A DNA stretch of 64,000 nucleotides from Lycocorax pyrrhopterus obiensis (taxonomy: Eukaryota; Chordata; Aves; Passeriformes; Paradisaeidae): positions 33,850,268 through 33,914,267 of the forward strand of contig JACSVZ010000009.1 in the NCBI GenBank assembly GCA_014706295.1. Reading direction: 5' to 3'. The position numbers were made by a program, and so were the translations under genes. The notes beneath the pieces are model-generated. The model saw only the letters and a program-made list of their open reading frames with translations. It searched no databases and was not told where the DNA came from. Each line of letters begins with the position of its first letter. Within the stretch, counting starts at the first letter, position 1. This document shows, piece by piece, positions 34,011-47,885 of this stretch.

Positions 34011-37000
34011 CTCTTGTACTTCCATGGCTACAGTACAGCATCCACTGACAACTCATGCTTCTGCTCTTTCCTGCAAAGGAGCCGTGTTCCTCTAAAAGCA
34101 CAGTTTCCTTTAAGGCAAACCACCCTGAGAGCTGGATGCCCTCATATTGTTCAGATTTAATCTTGAATCCACAAAAAAACTTAAAAAGAGGTATTCTGAA
34201 TGCAAAGCAAATAGCAATTACCCTGACAGCTTCCCTATTTCAGCAATGAGCTGCAGCTGTATTTGCTCTTGGGCAGGGGAACTGTTTTCACTTAAGCCAT
34301 GGGGAGAGGAGGACACAAATCCCAGAATTTCATTGCCTGGAGGAATCCCCACAGCACACACATTTGGGTGTGAATTGAGTCCTCTGCTGGAAAAGAGCCT
34401 GAACTTATTCTTGCTGCTCTTGGACACAGCTGGCCAGGACAATTTACATTGCCTGGAAACCAGGAAACAGAGCTTATGTCCAACTGATTTTGCTAAAATT
34501 TTGCTCAACTACTATTTTCTAAAAAGCCCCAGCCTCAGCAGTCCTCAAGAGGTCTCTCCCACTCCTTTAATTTCTTAATACATGTAAAACCAAACAGAAG
34601 AAAAACAGAGCAGCAGGTTCATTCAGTTAAGCTCTAGACTGACTTCATCCAACTTAATGCTTTTTAATCACTCTTTGAACAAAAGATTTAGTCCTCATAA
34701 TCCTCCTTTTGCTCAATTTGCTGTTCCTTACTTTACGAAATCTACAATTTGTTTGGTTCCTCTGCTTCCCACCCCCTAAATGAGTCTGTGGGAGGAAAAA
34801 AAAGGGGCTAATGTCGCAGGGAGAATGACTTTCAGGAAGAAAATAGACTACAAATAACAGCTTTTCTTTTATGGCCTTTCATTGGAAAGGTGCACACAAA
34901 AAGACAGGGAGCCCTTTCCACTGGGCAGCCTCCTGAGCTGCACACCAAAGCTTCCCCTCAATCTCCAGGAGCATGGTTGCAATTAGACCTGCTGATTCCA
35001 AAGCTAACACAGCCCTTGTTTGGGAAGACTCAGATTTAGGTTTAGAGACATTTGCAAAGAAATTCCTGTTGCAGGCTCTGCTTCTTGGCACTGTCCAGCA
35101 ACGTGGCCGCCACTCTCCTTTCCCAAACACTTGAACCTGTTTTTGCCTACATCTATTTTGACTGGGCTGTGATGGAAATTGGCAAGCCAAGCCAGTGTGG
35201 TGGGCTGGATTCTCCCAGTTCTGGTGCCTCTCAAAGGCCCCGAGACTCCCTGCAGGAGCCCCTGGTGCTGTGGGTGTCTGGCTTTCACCAGCTCCTTCAT
35301 ACAGCAAAGAATAACTGTGACAAATAAGTCACTCTTCCCTTCCAAACATTTATCGCTGATTCATTGGGCCTTCAGGTCTGCTTAGGAGCAAGTAATTCAA
35401 CCTCAGGATTTGAGCTGCAAAGAAATACACTTATGTGGGCAGCAGGAGAGCCAGACCCACAAATCACTGTCTCCCATCACCAAATCCTGTTCTACCCTGC
35501 ATTTCAACTGGTGTGTTTTGAACAAAATCCTCAAGAACTTTTTGCAAAGCCCAGAGCTGTTCTCACGCTTTCTCTCATTTTCACAATATCTATCCCAGGC
35601 CTGCTATAGACCTTTTTATGTGAGAACCTTTGCAAAATAAAAAATTAAATGCACTTTATCCTTCTTAGAGTCTATAAAGCTAAAAATATATCTCATTTTT
35701 CCATTAGCTCCTCGTTTAGAATAAATCAAATCAATTAAATATCACTTTTAAGATATTACAAACTATTATATACTTGAAAACATTTACTTTCCAAGTCGAT
35801 CATAAATAAAGTGCGAATTAATCTAAAATACTCTGTGAAATTTTGTCTTTCAATCAGACAATTTCAGTGAAAGTCCTTAAGAAAACTTATTGCTGTGTTT
35901 CCCACCATTCCATAAGGTCAGACAGATATGATCAAACATACATAACACATAAGATATCTTCAAAATTCTTTTGCCATCATTTTCTCTTTGTGACAAACAA
36001 AGACTATGCCCTTAACCCAGGTGAAGGAGAACAGACCATACACCTAGACTTGAACCGTATCTGGATTGTTTTGGAAAACTGGAACATGATTTCCTCTGAA
36101 TAACAGACACAGAGCCCCAGGCACTTTCTATGTTCAGAAATTAAACTTACAACTGGCATACATCTGGCAAGGATCCTGTACACTAAATCCATTTGGTTGG
36201 CCAGATGGCCTGAGACTTGCAGCTTTTTAATCTCACGCACAAAGCACTTTAGGCTGGAAAAAACAATAAATACAACATAATACAGCATTGTGACAAAAAG
36301 CCCCTTTTATCGGTTTTCCAGCTATAGGTACGGAAAATTACGGGCAAAGTAAGCAGTATTTTCACACACTAGCTTCCTAAAATGTGCCATATCCTGTGAC
36401 TGCATTCTTTTCTCCTCCATTTCTTATGTCTAACTGATCCTCAGTGAAGGGTGAGTGATTCCTTAGGTACAAGGTTGGATGCTGGAGGCAGAAGATGGCA
36501 TGATCTTCCACAACTCTTCTTTGATGAGAAAGAGCAAGACTGCAGGATCTTAATATCTCTTTTACTTCTGCACTCTTTGGGATAAAAATCCTACATTGCC
36601 CTTCTGCACTAGAAACAGAGACAGCTTTAAAAAGTGCATTTTTCTACCGTCAATATCTTCAAGCAGCCAGGGGCCAGAAAAAACCAAATGCTCCATTTCC
36701 TTTGCTCTGAATGCACATTTCTTTTTCTCAAATACCTTTTTGTATGTTATTGGGGAAAACCTTTCCCCTCACCGACTTCTGCAGGAGTTGCAATCCTTCC
36801 CCTGTATGCTACTGATCAGTTCCTGTGCCTTTATCTGCTTTTTAGGCCACATTCTATTAAAATCAATGTAAAACTCCCGTTGAATCCATGGCTCTGTGAA
36901 CAGCCATCCACTAAGGTACTGTGATATGACCACAAACTTTCACCTGACCCACCCCACCATTAAAGGAGTGACCCCAGGACGGGAGCACCTTGCTGTGAGT

Positions 37001-37860
37001 TTGTGTTCAGTGCCTTGGTGCTGCCTGCAGCACAGCAGAAGTGTTTGCACGGCTCTGTGAGCGAAGCAGAAGCTCAGCCTTCCAGCACCCCGCCGGTTCT
37101 TGCACTAAAGCTGCACTTTACCCTCACACATCCCTTCCTAGAGCTGTCCCTTTCTCACCCTCTCTTTGGAAAGGGTGATGGACCATTTTTGGCTCAGGTT
37201 TCTGTTACTCACCGTGAGACTAATTCACTCAGAATAGCAGGGTTTAGGACACACAGATGACTTCACTCACTGGCTCGTTTCATCTTTCCAGAGATGCCTT
37301 TTTCGCTGGCAGCTTCAAAGGCATCTTACTGGATAAACTGCCTGACCTACTAAAAGAAGTACAAAGAGAATCCCCTTCTCAATTAATTCTTGTGCTCCAA
37401 ATTCATACTCAGATTTGTTTCTGAGCAGCTTTCATTTCTGTTAATCAGCTACGACAGTTTTAGCTCCCTTGAGTTGTTGCTTGGCTGCAGAGCTCCTCCT
37501 GTACCGTGATCTTCCCAATTGTTTTAGGAAACGCTGCAGCTGAAATGGCAGAGGCCTGGACCTCAGCTGAACTGAATCAATACCTCCACCAAAGGAAATT
37601 ATTTCAAATTCATTAAAGTTAAAGCAAGCAGATTTATGTCACCTGAGCTTCTGTCCCTATTACAGAGACAGCCCATACGTATCCTGTTGCCTAAAGACCT
37701 GGTCCAAATGCTGCTTCACACTCCTCAGTTCCATAAACACAACTAGCCGAGGGAAGAGGATTGCTCTACACTTCCACACCAAAGACCCTACGGTTAATTT
37801 GGGCTTCGGGGCAAGTAGGTGGCTACAACAAGAGATGTCCACAGAGTACATGGAAAATCA
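34011..37860. other. Intergenic DNA, nothing recognised
   Basis: No exon was recognised. The part at 35640-36000 is very AT-rich. Several open frames occur, but none has recognisable domains or plausible splice context. Confidence 0.6.
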
Positions 37861-37874
37861 GCACTGTCACTGCT

Positions 37875-37960
37875 GTCCTACAGACGAGAAAGTGGAAGCT
37901 GGGGAAAGTTTCACCCAAGGCCATGAGGATGAGGTCAGTGATCTTCACCTGTCAGCTCTG
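37875..37960 (-). mobile_element. Possible MIR-like SINE fragment
   Basis: 'acagacgagaaagtggaag' followed by 'tttcacccaaggccatgagg' is in the order of the reverse-complemented MIR core (acagatgaggaaactgag, then cccaaggtcac). Diverged; low confidence. Confidence 0.3.
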
Positions 37961-40680
37961 CCATGAGCACTGGGCTGTGCCAGTGTTCTCAATGGATGAA
38001 AAGGAAGATGTGTGGTTCAGAGTCAAGATCTGTGGATTTGTTGCAAAAATAAAGAAAAAAATAAAAAAGGACAAAAGTACAGTAGTTTAGCTGCTATCTG
38101 GGGCGGTTACCTAGAGCATCTGAGGCTTGTTGATGAAGATTTGAGGTGAGAAGCAAAACCATTAAATAAACCCTTTTCCCCACCCCCAGTATTCCCAGTT
38201 CCCCCGTCTGTCACTTGCTGAATCTCTTCAGCTGGACTGACAGACACGCAGCACAGCTGGGAGCAGGGGACTTCCACTCGGACACCTCACTGCTAATTTA
38301 TGAACCCAGCTTCAGCCAAGCAAGTTTGTCAGTCCTGGCCCCTGCCTTTAATGCTATTAGCATTCTGGAGGGTCTATTGACGATTTCATGCCAAATCAAT
38401 TTTGGCACATTAAAGTGATTTGTCAGAAATCCAGCAAAAGAGCTTTCTTAATAATTCAGCTCTCAGACTCTGCAATGCTGGTGGGAAGGCAGTACGTGCC
38501 CTCAATTAGCTCTAGAAATTTCAGAAAGATTTTACTGGAATTTAAAGCATTTGAACACGTTTATTTTAAAACTTTGCTTTTAGTTTTAACACTGAGTGAG
38601 TGGTAGATTGCTTCAAGGTAATTTTTTAAAAAAAGAAGTATTGTCTTTAAGGAAAAGTATTTGCACTTGCAAAAATGAACATTAGATTGTGGAAATGTGC
38701 ACTAGCAAAGTGGCCTTACACTACTTGATGTCAGTCAGGCAACACAGCTGTCTTTCTGCCAGAGCAATGATGGTGCACAAATAAGCAAATTTATTAGTGT
38801 CCTTTGTGAGGATGTATCAGCTCCTTCCACAATATTCAAACTTTTCACCCCATATGTGGATTCATACAAATGTGACAACCCATCGCTTTTAGATTTGTAC
38901 ATTATACATGTTTGAGATGAGGGATCATATCAGCTGACTTTATGGGAAAGGTTACTTACACTATACTCAAAGCTGTGAAAAGAAGAAACATGAAATTCAA
39001 AGTTCCTCCTGCCTTCGTGTTTGGGGTGAGGCGGGTTCAGAGGCTTGTAAATGCTGAAAACTGGGAATGCTAAACAGCATAAAAGTTTAATTGCTCTCTG
39101 GGTTGGATATGTATATTAGCAGTCACTGGTTTGGGTTTTTTTGGTTGAAGGATATCAGTTACCAAAGAAACAGCCAGGGATGCTAAATAGCTGGAAATGG
39201 GAAACAACCATCATCTGAACTGCCAGCTCATTTAATGAGTGTTTGAGTGAATGTGCTGCAGCACAGAGATGGAATTGTCTGGGGTCCATCCAGAAAGCAG
39301 TGCCACCCAAATTCATGACAGCTAACCATAAAGGAAAAGGAAAACAAACATTTCTCCCTTCCCATTATGGAACTTACCATCCATCCCTCTTTATGGGTCT
39401 TGGATAGGGCCCCAGCACCAGCTGAGGGCTTTGGGTGCAGCTGTCCAAGGTGTCTGGGTCTGGCTTTGGCATCCCAGCCAGGCAGAGGTGACACTGCCTG
39501 GCACTGCCACCTTGCTGGGCACTGCTCCTGCAAAACTCTCCAGAACCCCTGGAGTGCTCCATGCTCTGCTCCCTGAGCTGCCAGCAGTGCTGCCGGCCAG
39601 CGGGGCACCTCCTCCCCCGGGAATTTGCCACTGGAAACTGCTCTTGGGGTGACTAAAAATAATGTTAAGGAAGATAAAAATTACCCCCCACAGCCTGTAA
39701 TGTGTGAGAGTCTTGTGGTAACAGATCTGAGAGCATTTGTGTGTTACAGAAATAGATGTCACATACAGAAAAAATCAGTCTCTTTCCCTGACTTTCCACA
39801 CCATGCAGGATGGTCAAGGGGACCTTTACAAGGGGACTCAAGATAATGTCCCAAAAACAAACAGCTTATTTTGCTCTAGGTAAATGTACTGATATGCATG
39901 GGTGGCTTCTCCAGTTCTGGCACATTGCTTCAATCTTTTCTTTCCCACCATGTGGACAAGTGTTTGTTTGCTTCAAGTTCAAAACAGGCTTTCCAAGGCA
40001 AAATCCATCCAGATGGTCACCAGACTGAGGGGGGAGCCTCAGATTTCTCTAAATAAGTTTTTAAACCAAAGAAATTGTTTTCTACAGTGTTCCTCACTGA
40101 TGATGCCTTTTCTGCTCTTGCTCACAACACTGATGGAATAAGCTGCTTTTGTTGATTAAAGCTCCAGAATCCCATAGGCAGCCTAAATCCTATCAAAAGG
40201 TTCATCTTCTCAGATGCTCTTTTTAAGTTCTTTAACTATGGTTTCTGAATTCTCCCTACTATTTCAATCCTCATAGCTAAGCCCTTCACGCTATCTGTAT
40301 GTAGCTCCTGGAAATGACACGAGCTCAGTATGCAGTACATATTTAGTTGGAATTACCATTTGTGTTATTGTTGCACACGTATCCCACACAAAATTGCCCT
40401 CCTCATGTGCACTCAGCATGGCAGTGGTAGAGTCAAATTTAGCTGTGATTAGCCCAAACACACTGTACAAAGCAGGAGGGTCTTCATCACATCCCAGCCC
40501 TCCACATCCTAAGCTGTTGTGCAAAACCCCCTTTCCTAGACAGGGAAATGTATAACCAATACCAGAGTGCTGCAGAGCACTGTGAGATGCCAGAGGAGTT
40601 TTGGGACTGGTCAGTGCTACAGGGATGCTGTGGTGCAGATGAGGAGGGATCTGGCCACCATAAGGCAACTAAAGAACTTG
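37961..40680. other. Intergenic DNA, nothing recognised
   Basis: No exon or clear repeat was recognised. A moderately GC-rich patch lies at 39400-39640 and opens frames on both strands, with no protein match I can name. Confidence 0.6.
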
Positions 40681-40689
40681 AAATACCCA

Positions 40690-40775
40690 GCTTCTATCCC
40701 TGCTCCATTGGCATGGGTGACCTTGGGAAGCACAAAAAGTCTCTGCCTCAGTGAAGTGGGGAAAAATGCATTTCC
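40690..40775 (+). mobile_element. MIR-like SINE fragment
   Basis: The sequence follows the MIR core in forward orientation: a 'ggtgaccttgggaagcac' part, then 'tctctgcctcagtgaagtgg' and 'ggaaaaatg'. The ordered match is better than for the pieces at 33905 and 37875. The tRNA-like head and the tail are not recognisable. Confidence 0.5.
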
Positions 40776-43700
40776 TCACCGCCTGTAGTCCTCAGGCTAA
40801 ATTCCTGAAAGCTGCTCAGAGCCTGTGGACACAGTGTAAAGTACAATAGATTGATAGTCTTTCCATTAACTTTGGATGAGACCTTATAGGCATTGTGCAT
40901 TTCTCTCAGTGTTCAAAGTAAGCAATTATCCTTATTTCCATCTGTTCTTTCTCTGCCTGTGTCCTTTAAAAGCTACAGCAAAGGCTGATGAGGTCGAAAG
41001 ACTGCGTGCCTCAGGAATAAGCAAAGTGAAACAAACTCCTCATCAAACTATGTCTGCAATATATGTATACACATAGGATCGAGTCTGAAACTTTTGCTAA
41101 TTCTTTTGTGAACCATCATGAAGGTTGTCTTTGAGGATTTGAGTGACACCTCCTCATCAGCCTGTTCAGGCCAATGGCACAGCTGGGGTTTCAATAAGTG
41201 ATTTCTGAGGATTGGCATGTTTTAGTTACAAAACACTTTCATTTTACAGTTTCTGTAAAATTGGCTCAGAAATGGGCAGTGTCATTGACTTTTTTGAGAA
41301 GAAAAGCACAAAAAACTTACTACAGCTAGAGAAATCCAATTCAACAAAGGGACAATTTCTGCCCAACAGAGTCATGCTCACCCACAGCAATTGCAGTTTT
41401 TACCAGATGTTAAGAGACCTATAAAATCACATGAAACTGGACAGTTAAGTATTGGCTTCGTATAAACCCAGCTGCAGGAAAAATGGGAGCAGCCTCTCTG
41501 AGAAGGGAAAAGGCAGAGTGGTGGTGTGGTACCAGCACAGCCTCTGAAGAGAGAAAAAAGAGTTGTGATATCCTTAAAATTCCTGTCTTAAACCTCACAT
41601 ATCCATTGGCTCTCTCTAAAACTCTGTTTAGCTGGGGCCAAATATCCTCCTAAAACTTCTCCATAAATCTAAATTGCCAGCTCCTGGGGAAAGTGCAGGT
41701 TCTTAACTGTGTTAGAGATTCCCTCTTTGCCTGCATGAAGGTTTAGGAAATGATGTTGTAGCCCCCTCTAAACACTGCTCTGTTGGTAACACCAGAGTCA
41801 GAGGCTTGGAAATACGATGAGTAGTTAGGAATAAATTCCGTTTCATTGCATTTGAGCCTAGATAACATGTTAGATTTTTTTATAATGCATTCTCAGCAAG
41901 CTTCAGCATCTTTCAGGTATCAGAGAAAAACCTGAGCTGCAGCAAGTGCTCTGGGAAAGCCTTTCAGAGCAGCACTTCCCTCACCTCATCTGCAGCATGT
42001 TCAAAGGACGTGGTGAAAGAATGGCCAGGGAGTTACTTGCTCTTTCTCACAGGTGTCACGGGTCCTTTAGAGAGGCAGAGATCTGCTTTTACAGCTCCAC
42101 AGAGCAGAAAATCAGTGCTGGTGTAAAGCCAGGCAGGAGCAAGGGGACTCAGGAAAGCTTTGAAAAACTTCTTGCTGGGCACATTTGAAGCTGAACAAGG
42201 TAGGTGAGAGCAGGGGGAATGGTTAATTTTGCTTCCAGGCTGATAGTCATGTGAATTCAGTGGGATTATGAGATGGTTCTTCCTCTTCCTAAGTGGGATG
42301 GTGTGAGGGATAAAGGTGAGACACTGAACATTTCCAAAGGACCCTGTTCTGCCATGCTTTGGCTTTCAAAATATTTTTACAGTTTTTCAGAGCCTGCTCA
42401 GAAAAGGACAGCATCACTGACTTCCTTGATAAGCATCAAGAGAGGAATAAACAGAAATTGACACCTGACAGTGTGATGTTGCTCCTAAATTCACGCTGCT
42501 CCCTTTATTCCGTCAGTGTACACAAGACACCTCGGTGCCTATGGAAGCCTGGATTTCTGCCAAAGGCTCTTGGGGGCAACTTCTGCTTCTGTTAAAGAGG
42601 CTCAGCTTTAGTTTCCCAAACAAATCAGTTGGCAACAAAGGTGTTAAAATTCCGTATTCACTACTAGAAAACACGGGTAGGAGTGAAACGTCCATTTGAA
42701 AATGTATTTCCATCTATGTGTGGATAGGCCTTTGTGTCTGGAAGTGTTATCAAGGTTAATTAGAAAAATTATCTCATCAGAACAGAAAAAAATCAGGTGA
42801 GTGGAATCTCTCTGCCTGAGACACGCTAATCTTTCCCTGCTCGGTTTCAAGTGCAGCTGTGATCCATCAAAGTCACTTCGCTGTGCAGTCCCTCGAGGAC
42901 ATCAAAAGTTTAGCCCAGCATGGCAATACTTGCATTGCACCCTCAGTATTAATGAACACGGGTGTCGCCACTGCTTCCTGCAACAGAATACAATCGAAAA
43001 AGAATTTTAAATGCAAGGCTGACGTATTTATGCCATTAAATACTGTTGCCCTTTGAAAAGATACTCACGTGTTGTTTCTCTCTGTGGTGTGGGAAAACTT
43101 CCCCTGAGTTAGAAAGAAATCCCGGCCGTTCTCTGTCTCCTTTGTCATTTGATTGTTCTTATTCAATATTTATTTACATGCTCTTTAAATTATTTTGTTT
43201 TCTTCTAATAAGACATGATGCCTGGCCAGGCAGGGCAGTGCATAGGAGGTGCATCTCTGTAAGAGTGGCTTTCAAAAGAAAAGTTAGTGGTATCACTGCG
43301 TCTGTACTTGCTCAGGTTCCACCCCACTATGTTTCTGCTTTTTTTCAAGTGGGCAGTCACCACCACTGATACCTTGCTGGTTGTTCAGGCCATTGATTTT
43401 GAAATGTTCACCGCCTCCTTCAGTAAGGTTTTTACGGATCAAAAAGTCTCACACCGCATGATTCAGTGCTCACCTGTCATGCAAATTAGGTACAAGTTGG
43501 AAAAGATTGCAAGAGAAGCCAGGTATTTCTGTTGTCAGCTATAATGATATTTCTCATACTCTCCCTCGGGAGGATTTGGCTATGTCTCTAGTTCCCAGCC
43601 CTCTCTCTCATCATTCACAGGACTCATTTCTTTGACTTCAGTTTCAGGAGAGCAAGACTTAGCCCAAGATGTCTCCTCCAAGAAAAATAAACTGTTCACT

Positions 43701-45936
43701 CTTTTGTTTTCACTTTCTTGAGAGTCACCCACCCGTAGGACGCAGGCCTTTGCCTGATCCCTCTGCTCGGGCACTGCTCCACACAGAGGGTGGAGGACAG
43801 AGCTCCAAAGTGCCAGCCTGGGATCAAGAAGGGACAAAATTGTCAGCATCGAGATCTATTTTTACATTTCGCTACGCAGCGTCACCACAAATAAAATGGA
43901 AAATCACTGCCGCAGCTCTCTCGCTTTCTCCCTTTATCAGTCGTTGTCCTTTCTGCCGTGGCAGCACGAAACAAGCAAGAGAGAAAACAAATTAAATTAC
44001 TCTCTGGTGCATGAAAAAAAATAAAAAGCCATTTAGTCCAGAATTCCCACTGGAACTGTCAGGCTGCAATAGGGAGAAAAATCTCGTAATTCCACTGCTG
44101 CAATGTGCAGGAGCATTAAGTGGTTGTTGGTCTCCTGGCCAAGCACCGGGCATGGGAAGGCACCAGTTCCTCTGCGAGGGGTGCAGGGAGCCACGGGACT
44201 GTGCTACAAACTCTCCTGGGTATTAGGAAGTTCCCACAGCCACCAATTCATTAATCACAGCTTTCCTCCCAGCACCACCCCTACGGTTTCAAAGTCAGAG
44301 CAGCATTGCAAGCACAGCTCGGGCTGCCTGGGCACTCTCCAGTAGCAGATCAGAAAGCTTCCAGTCTCCAATTTACTTTGCACGTAACACAGCTTGATTC
44401 TTTAAATGCATTTTTAAAACTCAGTTTTGATTCCAGAATAACTCACAATTAGAGGGCCTCTTCTCTGTTGCGAAGTGTTTGTTTTGTTCCGTGCTGATTT
44501 GCAGTGTCCCTGATGAGCAGTTAACAAGACGTCAATTAATCATGCAAATGGGAAGAAATAGGTATGCAGACGACTGCTGTACCTGGATTTGGGACTTCAT
44601 ATAGTCAGCTTTCATACAGTTAGCTTTCTCTCATTTGGTTCTTTTGTTTGTTTTTGTTAATAATTTCCATGACTTTCTGCTTTTGCTGTTGAAGATAAAC
44701 AGATGCTCCATCCCTGCACTGTGTCATTGTCTTGCTGATCCTGAAAAGACACATTTCTGGCAGGTCTTATTTCATATTGAATACAGAACAATATGCCTGT
44801 GTGTAATGTGTCCCACGCCTTCAGAAAGTGTGCACCTCCTGCACGGACACTGCCCAGATTGCTGGCATGTGTCTGCAAGCCCAGCTTTTCTCCAAAACAC
44901 GGTGCCTCCTGGGAATATACAAAGTAACTTTGCTGTTCGTAAGGGACAAACATCATTTTGTCACCACGCTGGACATTGCACCGACAGATACGAGGTATTT
45001 GAAATCCCTAAGCCCCAGCCAGAACCCTTCTGAGTCATGGAATTAGTCTGGAAACACATTTAAGATTTCAAGAGGAGGCTCACAAATTCACAAGATACAC
45101 GAGGACCGTGTCGCTTGGCAGAAAATGTGGCTGGGCTCAGGAAAGCTCACACAGCAGTGTTAGGGCTTCAGCTCAGGCCACCATCACAAAAACCACAAGC
45201 CACATCAAGCCTGTTAAACCCCAGTGCTCTCTTCATAATCAGGCAGTGAGATTCAGGGCTTCCACACTAAATTATCCTGGAGGATTTGTCAAGGACAGCC
45301 AAATGACTTCCCTTGCACGACTGCTTAGAAGGATGAATCTGAATAACTGCATAGAATTAGAGGGCTGGGGAGCACAGACTACTGCTTATGGTGCCCAAAA
45401 CGTGAACTCACCAGCAGAGACTCTGACAAGGGAAGTCAGAGCTGCTAAATTTCCACTTAGGACAATTCCTTGGCTGCCAGGCTGCCCAGATCAGCCAGTT
45501 TGGACTCTGCAGGTGTGGGTATTTCAGGGTGCTGTGGCTGCCCAGCTGTGTTTTGACATGAAGGGACCAGACAGATGGAGCATAAGCCTGGGGAGAGGCT
45601 GACCAGGAGAACAGCAGGATCCTGATGGCTTCCCAGAGGAGATCCGTCCTGGCCCCTGAATCCCCCAGTGAAGGTGAATCTCCTCCACCACGGACACAGT
45701 TACAGAAATCCCACACTGAAAGTGAGGAGGTCTCCAGAGGGACTGAGCAGGGCTTGGGGACAGGACTGGTGGCCACAGAGCTCCTGCATGGCAGCTCCCT
45801 GCAAAGCCATGTCCTGTGCTGGGAGACTGTGCAGTCCTCACACGTCTTTTCCTTTTCCATCCATTGGGAGTTTCCTCTCGTTAATTTGATTTTGCAGTTC
45901 TGTGTTTTCCTGAGCACATGCACTGATTTTTCCTTC

Positions 45937-45990
45937 TTCTTTTTTTTTTTTCTTTTCCTTTTTTCCTGTACTCCTTTTTTTTTTTTTCCC
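45937..45990. repeat. T/C-rich low-complexity tract
   Basis: Two runs of a dozen or so T, separated by pyrimidine-rich sequence. Simple low-complexity DNA. Confidence 0.85.
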
Positions 45991-46924
45991 TGGCAAAACC
46001 TATCCAGTGATTATTTGAAAGGCTGCAAAGGCATCTGGGGAGTTTCTCTTGCGCTGTTATGATTTAGGCTTGAAATTGCTTAATTGCTGTATCCTATACT
46101 TCTCATTTTCGGTTCCCTAATGACTGTATCAATTTGTTGCCTATTATTCCCAATGACAGGGCAGTGTTTCTTGTGAGTGTTTCCACAAGCCATTTAAAAA
46201 ACTATTTCCTATGAGCTGTGGAAGGATCCAGCTTTTTGTCCTGGTTTGCTCCTTGTTCCTGGGGCCAGGAGGAAATCCCACACAAGGCACCAAGGGTTGC
46301 AGGCAAGATTGCATTTGCTTACAGTTTCCGAATGCCACTAAGCATGCTCAAAGGTGTCCTATCACATACTGCTTTTAATTTAAATGATTTAATACTGATG
46401 GGATTGTATTGCATTTTTGTGAGGAATGACAGTAGTTATAAAGTTATAAAAATCTTGAGTTAAAAAATACACAGCAAAGCAAGGGCAACAGAGACAGAAA
46501 GGCAGGAAAGCAAAATCAGTGATATGAACAAATGAGAACAGTGGAAAATAAAATAGGCACAAATTAAGTCACACTTATACTGGCCTAAAATAGAAATTAG
46601 TCCACAAAACTCACTGCTACAATGATTGTGAGACAAGTGATTGAATCCAGGATGTGTTTTTCCTGTTGTAGCAGTTCTCAACCCTGGGACAAACAACCAG
46701 CATCTGATGCAGTCCCCCAAGGTCAAGCATGGGCCCTTTTCAGGTTAAATTTGTGTAACAGGCTCCTGACTGTTAGTGCAACAAGAAGATAGCTCATAAA
46801 TCACCTCATGTATCACTAAATAATTTTTCTATTGGAGATAAACTCACTTGTTTTCTCTGTTCGAATTCTGTTGCTTTTGCTTTCAAATGCCCAGTTCTGT
46901 ATTTTAGCATTGAAAGGTGAGGAA

Positions 46925-46967
46925 AATAAATAATAAATAAATAAATTCATGCATACATACATACATA
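46925..46967. repeat. (TAAA)n and (CATA)4 simple repeats
   Basis: An imperfect TAAA run at 46925-46945 is followed by four perfect CATA units at 46952-46967. Confidence 0.9.
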
Positions 46968-47711
46968 GATGTGTGTCAGATCCATCTTGTGTTTGCCATC
47001 TTGTGTTTCCAAATGGTAATTTTCTACATACAGGTTTGTTTGGGTTTAGGAGGGACTCAGAGTTGTCTCTGTTGTCTGTACAACCTCAGGTGTTGGTTAA
47101 AAAATCCTCGTTTTTATTTGTCCTTTTATGTTGCTGGTCACTTTAATGTAACATGAGTCAAACACAAGTTAAACTTTACCGATTGCATCTGTTACAAATG
47201 TATTTGCAAACAGGAATACTGCTAATAATCCATTTTTTGAATGGATTTACCACACTCATCATTGGGAGTAGTAACATTTAAAAATGGGCTGTCATGAGAA
47301 GAAATCGAGCTTATGAATGGTGTCCAATGTAGTATCAGCCCTCTGAAACCATATGGCACAGTGTTTAGGGGATGACAGGTGGTAGCCAGTGTTGAGGAGA
47401 CTCCACTCAGTTCCAAGTGCTAAGGGAGGACACTCAGCATATGTCCCCCCAAGAAATCTGCATGAAGTTGGAAAAGGAAATGCTAATGATGTCTTCATAA
47501 ATTATCTTCTTTCCTGGCTCTAATGGAGTAATCTCAAGCTTCTGACACCTCAGATTATTACCTGACCACAGAACCTCACAGGAGCTGCTGACACTGATGA
47601 TCACTGATATTTCTTAACACCAGGATTTAATACCTGCAGCGTGTGACAAGCACGGCTTCAACCAGGAGGTGAGGCTTCCTCCAGGGCTCTGACCTCTTGC
47701 TGATTTTCAAT

Positions 47712-47885
47712 CAGGCTGAGAGACTTGGGGCTGTTCAACCTGGAAGTGTCCAAGGCCAGATTGGATGGGGCTTGGAGCAGCCTGGTCTAGTGGAAGGTGA
47801 CCCTGCTTGTGGCAGGAGGTGGAACAAGATGAGCTTTCAGGTCCCTTCCAACTGAAACCTTTCTGTGATTCTGTTATTCTAACAT
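47712..47885 (+). mobile_element. CR1 LINE 3' end fragment with internal deletion
   Basis: A forward CR1 tail: 'ggctgagagacttggggctg', then an internal deletion, then 'ttggatggggcttggagcag', 'ctggtctagtggaaggtg', 'caggtcccttccaactgaaa', and a short terminal repeat 'ctgtgattctgttattct'. The jump between the first two blocks skips CR1 sequence that is normally present. Confidence 0.9.

Larger units (their letters stand above)
40790..47700. other. Intergenic DNA, no coding gene found
   Basis: No exon was recognised in this 7-kb stretch. Contents are two long T/C-rich runs (45937-45990) and the TAAA/CATA simple repeats (46925-46967). Confidence 0.6.
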